This document shows positions 26,201-34,170 of a stretch of DNA of 64,000 nucleotides, piece after piece (position 1 is the stretch's first letter; each line of letters opens with the position of its first letter). Location of the stretch: positions 83,740 through 147,739 of the forward strand of contig JAFIGS010000014.1 in NCBI GenBank assembly GCA_017849615.1, written 5' to 3'. The position numbers and the translations under genes are program-made. The DNA is from Pseudolabrys sp. (GTDB lineage Bacteria > Pseudomonadota > Alphaproteobacteria > Rhizobiales > Xanthobacteraceae). The notes under the pieces were generated by a model. It saw only the letters and a list, made by a program, of their open reading frames with translations. It had not been told where the DNA came from and searched no databases.

Positions 26201-26703
26201 CTGCCAAGGGTCACGCCAAGGCCATGCATAACCTGGCGGTGCTCTACGCCGAAGGCATCGACGGCAAGCCGGATTACGTCACCGCGGCGCAGTGGTTCCG
26301 CAAGGCCGCCGACCACGGCGTCGGCGACAGCCAGTACAATCTCGGCATTCTCTGCGCCCGCGGCCTCGGCGTGGAGAAGAATTTCAACGACGCCTACCAG
26401 TGGTTTGCGCTGGCCGCCGCCCAGGGCGACCGCGAAGCCGCCAAGAAGCGTGACGAGATCGCCAGCCGGCTCGAGCCCGACGAACTCACCGCGGCCCAGG
26501 CCGCGGTCAAGAAGTTCGCCGCCAGGCCGCAGCCCGCCGAAGCGATCGCGGTCCCCGCGCCACAGGGCGGCTGGGACGATAACGGCAACGCCGAGAGCCC
26601 CGCGGCTCCGGCGCCCGGCCCGGTTAGCAAGCCGCAACCCCGGCCGCAGACCTCGCGCGCCGCCGCCGCGCCGCTGAACCTCAGCAGCATGGGCCGGAAT
26701 TAA
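23251..26703 (+). CDS. PodJ-like polar localisation protein with Sel1 repeats
   Basis: A protein of about 1150 residues. The N-terminus MKFGVPWSVKGIRPEARETA with MPLGEWLNSVI matches rhizobial PodJ proteins as I know them. Residues about 50-560 alternate coiled-coil (LEEHLRQITDQIETLRR, repeated LxxLE/ALA heptads) with proline/glutamine-rich linkers (about 560-670). A single membrane helix (SVFIAASLVAVIIGGIQI, near 760) precedes a periplasmic part with at least four Sel1-type repeats (907-1060). In Caulobacter PodJ marks the new pole and recruits pili and flagellar regulators. The start is the ATG at 23251; a GTG and TTG just upstream are alternatives. Confidence 0.72.
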   Translation: MKFGVPWSVKGIRPEARETAKEAARRSGMPLGEWLNSVILQQAGDFDDEDAYGAQDMSSVHERLDDITRRLDQFSRKGPEAYAPRRDRAPAGPNNDQLVQLIARLDQRIESLAQLPRMMAPYAPPLAPQAPAWAHAPQMPAQMQPPMARPPIPQQPLPQQPGLPLGLDRAAADIAARQRSLNGIAPQAAPMAPPNAPLPHVVTAPATPAYVPAVPTQDLSGLEEHLRQITDQIETLRRPGVEDAINALRAELGDIGRALNEAMPRQAIDAIERQIQGLTQRIAEGRQNGGDAGALGGIEHGLAEVRDALRGLTPAENLVGFNDAVDGLAHKIDMIVARRDPEMLGQLERAITTLREMTGHVASNDAVSRLAAQVAELGDKVDHFAMGGAQDALNNLEHRISALADALAVRSQNGASVPPRLEALVESLSDKIEQIQQSRGDNVAVGHLEDQIVALVQRLDASDSRLGHLEAIERGLGDLLVHIEELRANKNPGAVREENAPHVAHLQEQLARTQSALDAMHGTLGIVVDRLATIEKGVREPRPAAPMAGYDQEMELTQPVGRVAARTVFDEPLQAQPAPQPAQPRMDIETAPPPVAAPQPEPARLPPRPYPQQPAPELAAALAMQPAAQPAPQQAVQQPVQQQAPRRLPPVTHLPINPDLPPDMPIEPGSTPPRFAGSHAARIAASEAALGPARAKLQAEPESKSGFIAAARRAAQIAMRSNKPSAAPRAPEPEISEYLPHDQEARPSLRSSVAKKIKSVFIAASLVAVIIGGIQIASKFFNFSPSSQSTQNAINSLPTSPPPAGDDPLVTHSLTAPIKPFDGSGTVTGATPNNGPVRNVTPGILPGSDSSSLLSAPMLNPPPRTTPNTAAPANDVTGSITPRPSRAKPASVYGDVDLPIAIGGARLRDAALGGDAVAAYEIAQRFAEGRGGVAANAEEAARWFERSAGKGFVPAQFRYASTLEKGNGVKKALGQARKLYVAAAAKGHAKAMHNLAVLYAEGIDGKPDYVTAAQWFRKAADHGVGDSQYNLGILCARGLGVEKNFNDAYQWFALAAAQGDREAAKKRDEIASRLEPDELTAAQAAVKKFAARPQPAEAIAVPAPQGGWDDNGNAESPAAPAPGPVSKPQPRPQTSRAAAAPLNLSSMGRN

Positions 26704-26946
26704 GTTTAAATCCGCGAAAGCGGTGACCTCGCGCCGGCAAGGGTGTTCAATCGCGCCGAATCGCGCGAAGACGTATGCGTGTCTTGAAACATCGTCAGGC
26801 TCGATCCGAGCCGATGCGTCGCAGGCGGCGCCTCACTTAGACCCGGATCGAAATCTACGGATGTCCGGCACGTGATCCGCGGCGGCGACGGCCGCCGGCG
26901 CGGAGTGCGCTTCCGACCCACGCCCTGAACGCCGGACGACGTCGCC

Positions 26947-27870
26947 TTGCAGATCTACCTCCCGATCGCCGACCTGCCTGTCAACATCTTCCTGGTTTTC
27001 GGGATGGGCCTGACCATCGGCTTCATCTCGGGCATGTTCGGCATCGGCGGCGGCTTCCTGATGACGCCGCTGCTGATCTTCATTGGCATCTCGCCGGCGG
27101 TCGCGGTGGCCAGCGTCACCAGCCACATCGCCGCCTCCTCCTTCACCGGCGCGATCAACTACTGGCGTAAGCGTGCCGTCGACATATCGCTCGCCTTGAT
27201 GCTGCTGGCGGCCGGCATCGTCGGCACCGCGGCCGGCGTCTGGCTGTTCACCGTGCTGCGCGCGATCGATCAGCTCGATCTCGTCATCGGCCTGTCCTAC
27301 GTGACGCTGCTGACCACCGTCGGCGCGCTGATGATCAATGAAGGCGTGCAGGCGGAACTGCGGGCGCGGCGCGGCGGCCCGGGCACCTTGCGCCGGCCGG
27401 GCAGCCACACCTTCGTTCACGGCCTGCCACTGAAGATGCGCTTCAAGCGCTCCAAGATCTATGTGTCGGTCATTCCGGTCTGGGGCATCGGCTTCATGAT
27501 CGGCTTCATCGGCGCCGTGCTCGGTATCGGCGGCGGCTTCCTTCTGGTGCCGATGCTCATCTATTTCCTGCGCGTGCCGACCGCGACCGTGATCGGCACA
27601 TCGATGGTGATGACCCTCATCACCATGACCTCCGCCACCGTGATGCACGCCGCCACCAACCACCTGGTCGATGCGGTGCTGGCGCTGATCCTGATGGTGG
27701 GCGGCGTCATCGGCGCGCAGTTCGGCGCCCATACCGGCCAGCGCATGCGCGCCGAGCGCCTGCGCCTGCTGCTCGGCCTCCTCGTCTTCATGGTCGGCAT
27801 GCGCTTCGCCTACGAACTGGTCGTGCAGCCCAACGAGCTGTACTCGATCCGCATGGTGGGGTTCGACTGA
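26947..27870 (+). CDS. Sulfite exporter TauE/SafE family permease
   Basis: A 307-residue polytopic membrane protein with eight predicted helices and the duplicated family motif: FGIGGGFLMTPLL near 36 and LGIGGGFLLVPML near 196. TauE/SafE proteins export sulfoacetate, sulfite or similar anions. I take the TTG at 26947 as start because homologues begin MQIYLPIA, which the sequence reproduces exactly. The stop TGA shares one base with the ATG of the next gene (TGATG), so the two are translationally coupled. The 243-base region upstream has no gene; no clear promoter is visible. Confidence 0.85.
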   Translation: MQIYLPIADLPVNIFLVFGMGLTIGFISGMFGIGGGFLMTPLLIFIGISPAVAVASVTSHIAASSFTGAINYWRKRAVDISLALMLLAAGIVGTAAGVWLFTVLRAIDQLDLVIGLSYVTLLTTVGALMINEGVQAELRARRGGPGTLRRPGSHTFVHGLPLKMRFKRSKIYVSVIPVWGIGFMIGFIGAVLGIGGGFLLVPMLIYFLRVPTATVIGTSMVMTLITMTSATVMHAATNHLVDAVLALILMVGGVIGAQFGAHTGQRMRAERLRLLLGLLVFMVGMRFAYELVVQPNELYSIRMVGFD

Positions 27871-28646
27871 TGCACCGCCTCGCCGCCATCGCCGCGATCC
27901 TTGCCTGCGCCGCCGCGCTGTCGCCGGCCCGCGCCGAAAACCTGGTGCTGTCGCTGTCGACGCACCGCGTCGCCGTCACCTCGAGCTTCGTCGGCGCCGA
28001 CCTCGTGCTGTTCGGCACCGTGGAGCCCGACGCGCCGCGCGCGGCGCTGCGCAACAATTACGACATCGTCGCCACCGTGAGCGGGCCGCGCGCCACCTTG
28101 CGCACGCGGCGCAAGGCGCGCGTGCTCGGCATCTGGGTCAATGTCGATACCCGCGAGTTCATCCGCGTACCGTCCTATCTCGCCGTGCTCAGCAATCGGC
28201 CGGTCGCCGACATCACCAGCGCCGAGACGGCGCGGCGCATGCAGCTCGGGCTGAACCAGGTCATCCTCACGCAGCGCATCGGCGCCGACTTCGCCGACAC
28301 CGTGCCCGACGATCCGTTCCGCGTGAACTACATCAACCTGAAGAAGGAAGCCGGCCACTATCGCGAAATGTCGAACGGCGTCACCTTCCTGACCCCGACC
28401 GTGTTCCGCGTCGCCATTCCGCTGCCGGCCGATGTCGTCACCGGCGGCTATTCCGTGGACGTCAAACTGTTCGCCGACGGAAAACTCGTCACGCGCAACA
28501 ATACCGCGCTGGAAGTGATCAAGACCGGCATCGAGCAATACGTCTTTGAGGCCTCGCAGCACCACGGCCTGGTCTACGGCATCGTCGCCGCCATGATGGC
28601 GCTGTTCATCGGCTGGGCCGGCAGCGTGGTGTTCCGGAGGGATTAG
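27870..28646 (+). CDS. TIGR02186-family transmembrane/periplasmic protein
   Basis: A 258-residue protein with an N-terminal signal peptide (MHRLAAIAAILACAAALSPA, cleavage near ARA-E) and one C-terminal membrane helix (GLVYGIVAAMMALFIGWAG) leaving only a few cytosolic residues. The periplasmic part between them is the TIGR02186 domain, which regularly accompanies TauE-like permeases in alphaproteobacteria. It probably serves as an accessory subunit of that exporter. Function is otherwise unknown. Overlap with the permease stop by one base supports a complex made in fixed proportion. Confidence 0.8.
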   Translation: MHRLAAIAAILACAAALSPARAENLVLSLSTHRVAVTSSFVGADLVLFGTVEPDAPRAALRNNYDIVATVSGPRATLRTRRKARVLGIWVNVDTREFIRVPSYLAVLSNRPVADITSAETARRMQLGLNQVILTQRIGADFADTVPDDPFRVNYINLKKEAGHYREMSNGVTFLTPTVFRVAIPLPADVVTGGYSVDVKLFADGKLVTRNNTALEVIKTGIEQYVFEASQHHGLVYGIVAAMMALFIGWAGSVVFRRD

Positions 28647-28773
28647 GTCCCGGACGCGGCGCAGCACGAAGTGATGCGACGCAGATTCGGGACCGCCTCA
28701 AGTTCCGCGTTCGCGAAGGTCCCGGTTCAGCAGCGCATCGTTCGCTGCGCTCACGCTGCACCGCGCCCGGGAC
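28647..28773. repeat. Dispersed palindromic repeat, family B copy 2
   Basis: Runs from GTCCCGGACGCGGCGCAGC to GCGCCCGGGAC, with internal blocks ATTCGGGACC and GGTCCCGGTTCAGCAGCGCA in the same order as the copy at 4851-4979. It lies between two convergent genes. The left end begins directly at the stop codon of the TIGR02186 gene. Confidence 0.75.
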
Positions 28774-28780
28774 AAGAAGA

Positions 28781-29533
28781 TCAATCCCCCAGGCAGCGCT
28801 TCGCCGTGAAGGCGTAGAGCCGGTCCGACCCCAGCATATGCGCGGTGAAGTCGAGCGCGCCGAACAGGTCGGCGAAAGCGGCGTCACGAATGTTCAGGCC
28901 GCCGGTGAATTCGCCGAAGGCCGGCATCACCATGCGGGTGGCATCGACGGCAAAGCAGCGGCGGCGCACCGAACGGCCGCGCTGCGAAATCTTCGCCACC
29001 GGATGCAGATGACCGGCGATCTCGCCATGCGCGCCGCTCGGCAGATGGCGGAAGGTCAGCGCGTCGATGGTCAAGGTGTGCGTGAACACGCCGCCGATGC
29101 CGTCGGCCGGTTCCGGATCGTGATTTCCGGTGATCCAGACCCAATCGCGGCCGCGTTGCAGCGCCGCGATGCTGTCGCGGTCCTCAGCGGCCAGCCGCGA
29201 CGGCCCGCCGCCGTCATGGAAGCTGTCGCCGAGCGCGACCATCATGCGCGGGGCATAATGCGCGATGAGTTTGGTCAGCCGCGCGAGAGTCGCGGCGGTA
29301 TCGTAAGGCGGCAGCAGCATACCGCGCCGGGCGAAGCTCGAACCTTTTTCCAGGTGCAGATCGCTGACCACGAGCAGACCGTGCGCGGGCCAATACAGCG
29401 CGCCGCAGGGGTCGCACACCAGCGAGACAGCATTGATCGAAACAATATGATCCGCTCGTCCCCGCGAAAGCGGGGACCCAGTGCCTTCATCTTCTGGATT
29501 CCCGCTTGCGCGGGAATGAGCGGAGTAGCTCAA
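28781..29533 (-). CDS. pdeM: Ligase-associated DNA damage response endonuclease/phosphoesterase PdeM
   Basis: A calcineurin-like metallophosphoesterase of up to 250 residues. Metal-binding motifs are VVSDLHLEKGSSF (near 55), ALGDSFHDGG (near 99), WITGNHD (near 132) and AGHLHPVAK (near 172), so the active site is complete. It belongs to the set formed with the helicase, exonuclease and ligase nearby (TIGR04120-04123). The family N-terminus would normally begin about ten residues before DPCGALYWPA; no start codon exists there. The only reasonable start is a TTG at 29533, overlapping the helicase stop as TTGA with AAGGA just upstream. The intervening 25 residues (SRASGNPE...GSPLSRGR) come from a palindromic repeat. 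Confidence 0.88.
   Translation of the reverse strand: MSYSAHSRASGNPEDEGTGSPLSRGRADHIVSINAVSLVCDPCGALYWPAHGLLVVSDLHLEKGSSFARRGMLLPPYDTAATLARLTKLIAHYAPRMMVALGDSFHDGGGPSRLAAEDRDSIAALQRGRDWVWITGNHDPEPADGIGGVFTHTLTIDALTFRHLPSGAHGEIAGHLHPVAKISQRGRSVRRRCFAVDATRMVMPAFGEFTGGLNIRDAAFADLFGALDFTAHMLGSDRLYAFTAKRCLGD
29456..29522. repeat. Palindromic repeat inside the pdeM reading frame
   Basis: Two hairpins: GTCCCCGC-GAAA-GCGGGGAC (29458-29477) and ATTCCCGC-TTGC-GCGGGAAT (29498-29517). Outer ends CGCTC and GAGCG are also complementary. The element lies in frame within the 5' part of pdeM and encodes residues about 5-28. Confidence 0.75.
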
Positions 29534-32163
29534 TTCATCGCTTCCTTGATCAACTCGTCGGCGGCTTCCGCCAGCAGCGTGTCCGCCGCCTCGCCATAGA
29601 CCGTTTCGCGGCCGATCTCCAGCATCACCGGAACCGCCAGCGGCGAGACGTGGTCCAGCCGTTTATGGACGATTCGGCCCTTAACGCGCGACAGCATTTC
29701 CGACAGCCGCTTGATATCGAGCAGCCCGGTCGCGGCGTCGGCCCGCGCCGCGCGCAGCAGGATGTGATCGGCCTGATGCTTGCGCAAGACGTCGTAAACA
29801 AGATCGGTGGAAATCGTGAGTTGCCGCCGCGTCTTTTCCTCACCGGGGAACCGGCGCTCGATCAGCCCGGCGATGATGGCGCAAGTGCGGAAGGTGCGTT
29901 TCATCAAGGCCGATTCATCGAGCCAGGCCTCAAGATCGTCGCCGAGCATGTCTTCGGCGAAGAGTTCCGCCAGCGACAGGCCGCCCTTCGCAATCCGCAG
30001 CCCCAAATCGCCAAGGCCCCACACCGCCAGCGCATATTCGTTGGCGACGAAACCGAGCGGCTTCAGCCCCCAGCGCTCAAGCCGCCGCGTAAGCAGCATG
30101 CCGAGTGTCTGATGCGCGAGGCGGCCCTCGAACGGATAGCAGACCAGATAATTCTTGGCCGCACGCGGAAAGGTCTCGACCAGCAGATCGTTCGCCGGCG
30201 GCAACAACGACCGCCACTCCTGGATCTTCAGCCACTCGCGCACTTGCTCCGGCAACGCGCCCCACGCTTTCGGATCGGCGAGAATGTCGCGCACGCGCGA
30301 AGCCAGATACGTCGACAGCGGAAACTTGCCGCCTTCGTAAGCCGGCACTTTCGGATCGGTGGCGTTGGAGCGCGAGGCATAGACTTCGTTTTCGACCAGC
30401 GCCTCGTAGCGCAATATTTCGCCGGCGAAGACGAAGGTGTCGCCCGGCGTCAGGCCTTCGATGAAATATTCCTCGACCTGGCCGAGCACGCGGCCGCCGC
30501 GCGGAATGACCGTCGTCGAACGCCGCGAGCGCATGAGGCGAACTTTCAGCATGTCGGCTTCGACGATGGTGCCGATATTCATGCGATAGCGCTGCGCCAC
30601 GTTCGGATGCGTGACGCGCCACTTGTTGTCCTTGCCGAGACGGATCTTGGCGAAACGCTCATAGGCTTTCAGCGCATAGCCGCCCGTGGCGACGAAATCG
30701 ATGACGCCATCGAAGTCGCTGCGCGCGAGTTTGGCGTATGGCGCGGCGGCGCGAACCTCATCATACAGTTCGTCGGCGGTGAACGGCTCGCCAACGGCGC
30801 GGCCGAGCACATGCTGCGCCAGCACGTCGAGCGCGCCGGTGCGGAGCGGCGGCGTGTCTTGAGCATTCTCGGCGACCGCGCCGATCGCCGCTGTGCATTC
30901 CAGCACTTCGAAGCGGTTGGACGGCACCAGCACCGCCTTCGACGGCTCGTCGAGCCGGTGATTGGCGCGGCCGATCCGCTGCAGCAACCGCGACGAGCCT
31001 TTCGGCGCGCCGATATTGACGACCAGATCGACATCGCCCCAGTCGATGCCGAGATCGAGCGAGGAGGTACACACCACCGCGCGCAATTTGCCGGCGGCCA
31101 TGGCGTCCTCGACCTTGCGGCGCTGCGCGACATCGAGCGAGCCGTGATGCAGGGCGATGGCGAGGTTGTCGTCATTGATGCCCCACAAAGCCTGAAACAT
31201 GAATTCGGCCTGGCTGCGGGTGTTGACGAAGATGAGCGTCGTCTTGTGCGCCTTGATCAGATCGTAGACTTCGCCCAGCGCGTGACGCGCCGAGTGGCCG
31301 GCCCAGGGCAGCCGCTCGGTGGTCTGCAGCATCGACACATCCGGCTGGGCGCCGGCTTGCGCGATGACGAGATCAGCAAACACCACGCCGTCCGGCGGCT
31401 GCGGCACGAGATAACGACGTAGCTCATCGGGTTCGGCGACGGTGGCAGAGAGCCCGACGGCGGTCAGCCCCGGCGCCAGCGTGAACAGCCGCGCGAGGCC
31501 CAGCGACAACAGATCTCCCCGTTTGGACAGCACCAACGAATGCAGTTCGTCGAGAATGACGCGCTTGAGCGAGCCGAACAGGAACGGCGCGTCGGCGGTG
31601 GCGAGCAGCAGCGCCAGTTGCTCGGGCGTCGTGAGCAGGATGTCGGGCGGATCGCGGCGCTGGCGCTGCCGCTTGGAGGTCGGCGTGTCGCCGGTGCGAG
31701 TCTCCAGCCGGATCGGCAGCTTCATCTCGGCGACCGGCGCTTCGAGATTGCGCGCGATATCGACGGCCAGCGCCTTCAGCGGCGAGATGTAGAGCGTGTG
31801 CAGACCGCCTTCTCTTCCTTCTCCCCGCTTGCGGGGAGAAGGTGGCGAGGCGCGCAGTGCCGAGACGGATGAGGGGGCCTCCTCCGACGTCAACACCCCC
31901 TCACCCGGCTGCCCCCGGCTCTTCGCCGGGAACAGCCGACCTCTCCCCGCAGGCGGGGAGAGGTGAAGAGAGCGCTCATGCAGCTCCACCAGCGTCGGCA
32001 GAAAACCGGCCAGCGTCTTGCCGCCGCCGGTGGGCGCGATCAGCAGCGACGATGTCCCGGCGCGCGCTTTCTCCAGCAACGCCAATTGATGCGCACGCGG
32101 CTGCCACCCGCGCGCGGCAAACCAGTTCGCAAAGATGTCCGGGAGCGGCGCCGATGCGCTCAA
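29530..32163 (-). CDS. Ligase-associated DNA damage response DEXH helicase (Lhr-like)
   Basis: An 877-residue superfamily 2 helicase. Motif I is LIAPTGGGKTLAGF (residues 41-54), Ia LYISPLKALAVDIARN (124-139), II ILDELH, III GLSATVAEP, with motifs V/VI in SSLDLGIDWGDVDLV and QRIGRANHRL; the Lhr core and winged-helix parts follow. It works with the neighbouring exonuclease, ligase and PdeM in DNA damage tolerance. Residues about 66-120 between motifs I and Ia are an insertion of repeat-derived sequence (SPPAGRGRLFPAK...PSPRKRGEG) without family counterpart. The start is TTG at 32163, overlapping the methyltransferase stop as TTGA. Confidence 0.92.
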   Translation of the reverse strand: MSASAPLPDIFANWFAARGWQPRAHQLALLEKARAGTSSLLIAPTGGGKTLAGFLPTLVELHERSLHLSPPAGRGRLFPAKSRGQPGEGVLTSEEAPSSVSALRASPPSPRKRGEGREGGLHTLYISPLKALAVDIARNLEAPVAEMKLPIRLETRTGDTPTSKRQRQRRDPPDILLTTPEQLALLLATADAPFLFGSLKRVILDELHSLVLSKRGDLLSLGLARLFTLAPGLTAVGLSATVAEPDELRRYLVPQPPDGVVFADLVIAQAGAQPDVSMLQTTERLPWAGHSARHALGEVYDLIKAHKTTLIFVNTRSQAEFMFQALWGINDDNLAIALHHGSLDVAQRRKVEDAMAAGKLRAVVCTSSLDLGIDWGDVDLVVNIGAPKGSSRLLQRIGRANHRLDEPSKAVLVPSNRFEVLECTAAIGAVAENAQDTPPLRTGALDVLAQHVLGRAVGEPFTADELYDEVRAAAPYAKLARSDFDGVIDFVATGGYALKAYERFAKIRLGKDNKWRVTHPNVAQRYRMNIGTIVEADMLKVRLMRSRRSTTVIPRGGRVLGQVEEYFIEGLTPGDTFVFAGEILRYEALVENEVYASRSNATDPKVPAYEGGKFPLSTYLASRVRDILADPKAWGALPEQVREWLKIQEWRSLLPPANDLLVETFPRAAKNYLVCYPFEGRLAHQTLGMLLTRRLERWGLKPLGFVANEYALAVWGLGDLGLRIAKGGLSLAELFAEDMLGDDLEAWLDESALMKRTFRTCAIIAGLIERRFPGEEKTRRQLTISTDLVYDVLRKHQADHILLRAARADAATGLLDIKRLSEMLSRVKGRIVHKRLDHVSPLAVPVMLEIGRETVYGEAADTLLAEAADELIKEAMN
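31804..31971. repeat. Palindromic element inserted in frame in the helicase gene
   Basis: A 168-base block flanked by hairpins TTCTCCCCGC-TT-GCGGGGAGAA (31819-31840) and CTCTCCCCGC-AG-GCGGGGAGAG (31941-31962), with CCCGGC-TCTTC-GCCGGG between. It is 56 codons long and keeps the reading frame. Arms belong to the same style as the intergenic family C palindromes. Confidence 0.8.
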
Positions 32164-33077
32164 GCGTCCTCCTTCTTGGCCACCACCACCAAGCCCGGAA
32201 CCGGCGCACCCTTCTCGGTGCGCGTCGAGGCGCGCTCGCAGATCAACATCCGGAGGCCGCCGCCGGCCACCGCTTCGCGCACATGCGCTTCCGCATGCGC
32301 ATAGCGCAGCGTATCGCGCAGGATCACGCCGTCGCCGTCATGGGTTTCGACGGTGAAAGCGAGATAGCCGCCCGGCTTCAGGACGCGCTCAATCGGCGCG
32401 CCGATCTGCATGAGTTCATGGAAGTAAATGAAGACATCGGCGGCCAGAACGAGATCGAAGGAGCCCGGCGTTGCGCCGCGCAGATAGGTCATCGCCTCGG
32501 CGTCGGCGAGATCGTCATAGACGCCCTTGCTGCGCGCCACCGCCAACATGCCGCCCGACAAATCGACGCCCGTAAGCCGCCCGCACAACGGCCGGAACAG
32601 ATCGCCGGCCAGCCCGGTGCCGCAGCCGAGATCGAGCACCGCGTCGCACATCTCGGGCGCGCCGGCGCGGCTCAGCGCATCGAGCAGCAATTGCGGGCCG
32701 CGATAATTGAGATGGCCGGTCAGCGAGGCCTCGAACTTCGGCGCATAGCCGTCGAACAGCGACTGGATGTAGCCGATCGGCATTGCGACCGGCGGCAGCG
32801 CGCCGAGCCGCGCCAGCCGCACCGCCGCGCCATGGGCGTCGCGCGGATCGGCCTGCCGCGCTTTCTCGAAGGCCGCGACCGCGCCCTCCTTGTCGCCGAG
32901 CCGCTCGCGCGTCTCGCCGAGCGCGAACCAGGCCGCGACAAAGCCGGGCGCCAGTGCCACGACCTCCGCCAGCAGTTCCGCGGCGGCGGCGTGGTCGCCC
33001 TCGTCCATGAGCCCGCGCGCCCACTCGAAGCGGCGATCGGCGATCAGGTCGCCCGAGGTCAGGTGGATGGCACTCAA
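32160..33077 (-). CDS. TPR-containing class I SAM-dependent methyltransferase
   Basis: A 305-residue protein. Residues 15-85 hold about two tetratricopeptide units (AAAELLAEVVALAPGFVAAW, EGAVAAFEKARQADPRDAHG). The methyltransferase part has motif I VLDLGCGTGLAGDLF (near 147), GVDLSGGMLAVAR and DLVLAADVFIYF; it resembles the family of predicted TPR methyltransferases in rhizobia. The substrate is unknown. It is the first gene of the helicase-pdeM operon, with its stop overlapping the helicase TTG start, and is separated by only 43 bases from the divergent exonuclease gene, so it may be a modifier or passenger of the DNA repair set. Confidence 0.85.
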   Translation of the reverse strand: MSAIHLTSGDLIADRRFEWARGLMDEGDHAAAAELLAEVVALAPGFVAAWFALGETRERLGDKEGAVAAFEKARQADPRDAHGAAVRLARLGALPPVAMPIGYIQSLFDGYAPKFEASLTGHLNYRGPQLLLDALSRAGAPEMCDAVLDLGCGTGLAGDLFRPLCGRLTGVDLSGGMLAVARSKGVYDDLADAEAMTYLRGATPGSFDLVLAADVFIYFHELMQIGAPIERVLKPGGYLAFTVETHDGDGVILRDTLRYAHAEAHVREAVAGGGLRMLICERASTRTEKGAPVPGLVVVAKKEDA

Positions 33078-33120
33078 GGGGCGCTCGCGCGTTGCGGTAT
33101 GGATGCCTATCTAAACCGTC

Positions 33121-34170
33121 ATGCGGCCCGAACAAATCCTCGCCCCCATGCCGTCCGGCCTGTGCAGCAAGGCCGGCGGCTTTCATATCGACCCGACCCG
33201 GCCGGTGGACAAGGCCCTGATTACCCATGGCCATTCGGACCATGCCCGGGCCGGGCACGGCCATGTGCTGGCGACCCAGGAAACCCTGGACATCATGCGC
33301 CTGCGCTATGGCGAAAATTTTGCCGGCTCGACCCAGGCGATCCGCTACGGCGAAACCCTCGAGATCAGCGGCGTGCGGGTGAGCTACCACCCCGCCGGCC
33401 ATGTGCTCGGCTCGGCGCAGATCGCCGTCGAGCGCAAGGGAACCCGGATCGTCGCGTCCGGCGATTACAAGGATGTCGCCGACCCGACCTGCGCGCCGTT
33501 CGAACTCGTCCCCTGCGACGTCTTCATCACCGAGGCGACTTTCGGCCTGCCCGTGTTTCGGCATAGCGATGCTGCCGGCGAGATCAGGAAGCTTCTGCAT
33601 TCGGTCACGGTGTTTCCCGAGCGCGCGCATCTGGTCGGCGCCTATTCGCTCGGCAAGGCCCAGCGCGTCATCGCCATGCTGCGCGCCGCCGGTTACGACA
33701 GGACCATCTATCTCCACGGCGCGATGGAGAAGATCACCGCCTATTACCGGGAGCGCGGCATCGATCTCGGCCCGGTCGAACTGGTGAAGGGCGCCAGGAA
33801 GGCCGAACTGGCCGGCACCATCACCATCTGCCCGCCGACCGCGATGAGCGATCTGTGGTCGCGGCGCTTTCCCGATCCGGTGCTCGCCTTTGCCTCGGGA
33901 TGGATGCGCGTGCGCGCCCGCGCGAGACAGCGCGGCGTCACGCTGCCTTTGGTGATTTCCGATCACGCCGACTGGGATGGCCTGGTGAAGACGATTGCTG
34001 CCACCGGCTGTTCCGAAGTCTGGGTCACCCATGGCGAAGAGGAAGCCCTCGTGCACTGGGCGCACATGCAGGGCATTAAAGCCAAGCCATTGGCGATCGT
34101 CGGCTATGGCGATGAGGAAGAGCACGAGAATCCGGCGCCTGCTGACGCCGAAACCGGGGCGAAGCCATGA
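33121..34170 (+). CDS. Ligase-associated DNA exonuclease (metallo-beta-lactamase fold)
   Basis: A 349-residue nuclease with a metallo-beta-lactamase/beta-CASP-like fold. The metal-binding motif HGHSDH is at residues 36-41; HPAGHVLGSAQ (near 90) and ASGDYKD (near 117) supply further ligands, and VISDHADWD (near 280) the last. It belongs to TIGR04122 of the ligase-associated DNA damage response set and probably trims DNA ends before ligation. The ATG is 43 bases from the divergent methyltransferase start. Its stop overlaps the ligase start as ATGA, so the two proteins are coupled. Confidence 0.92.
   Translation: MRPEQILAPMPSGLCSKAGGFHIDPTRPVDKALITHGHSDHARAGHGHVLATQETLDIMRLRYGENFAGSTQAIRYGETLEISGVRVSYHPAGHVLGSAQIAVERKGTRIVASGDYKDVADPTCAPFELVPCDVFITEATFGLPVFRHSDAAGEIRKLLHSVTVFPERAHLVGAYSLGKAQRVIAMLRAAGYDRTIYLHGAMEKITAYYRERGIDLGPVELVKGARKAELAGTITICPPTAMSDLWSRRFPDPVLAFASGWMRVRARARQRGVTLPLVISDHADWDGLVKTIAATGCSEVWVTHGEEEALVHWAHMQGIKAKPLAIVGYGDEEEHENPAPADAETGAKP

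Noticed and set aside
29275-29490. Alternative ATG-initiated start for pdeM inside the repeat
   Set aside because: That ATG is in a different frame from the metallophosphoesterase motifs.
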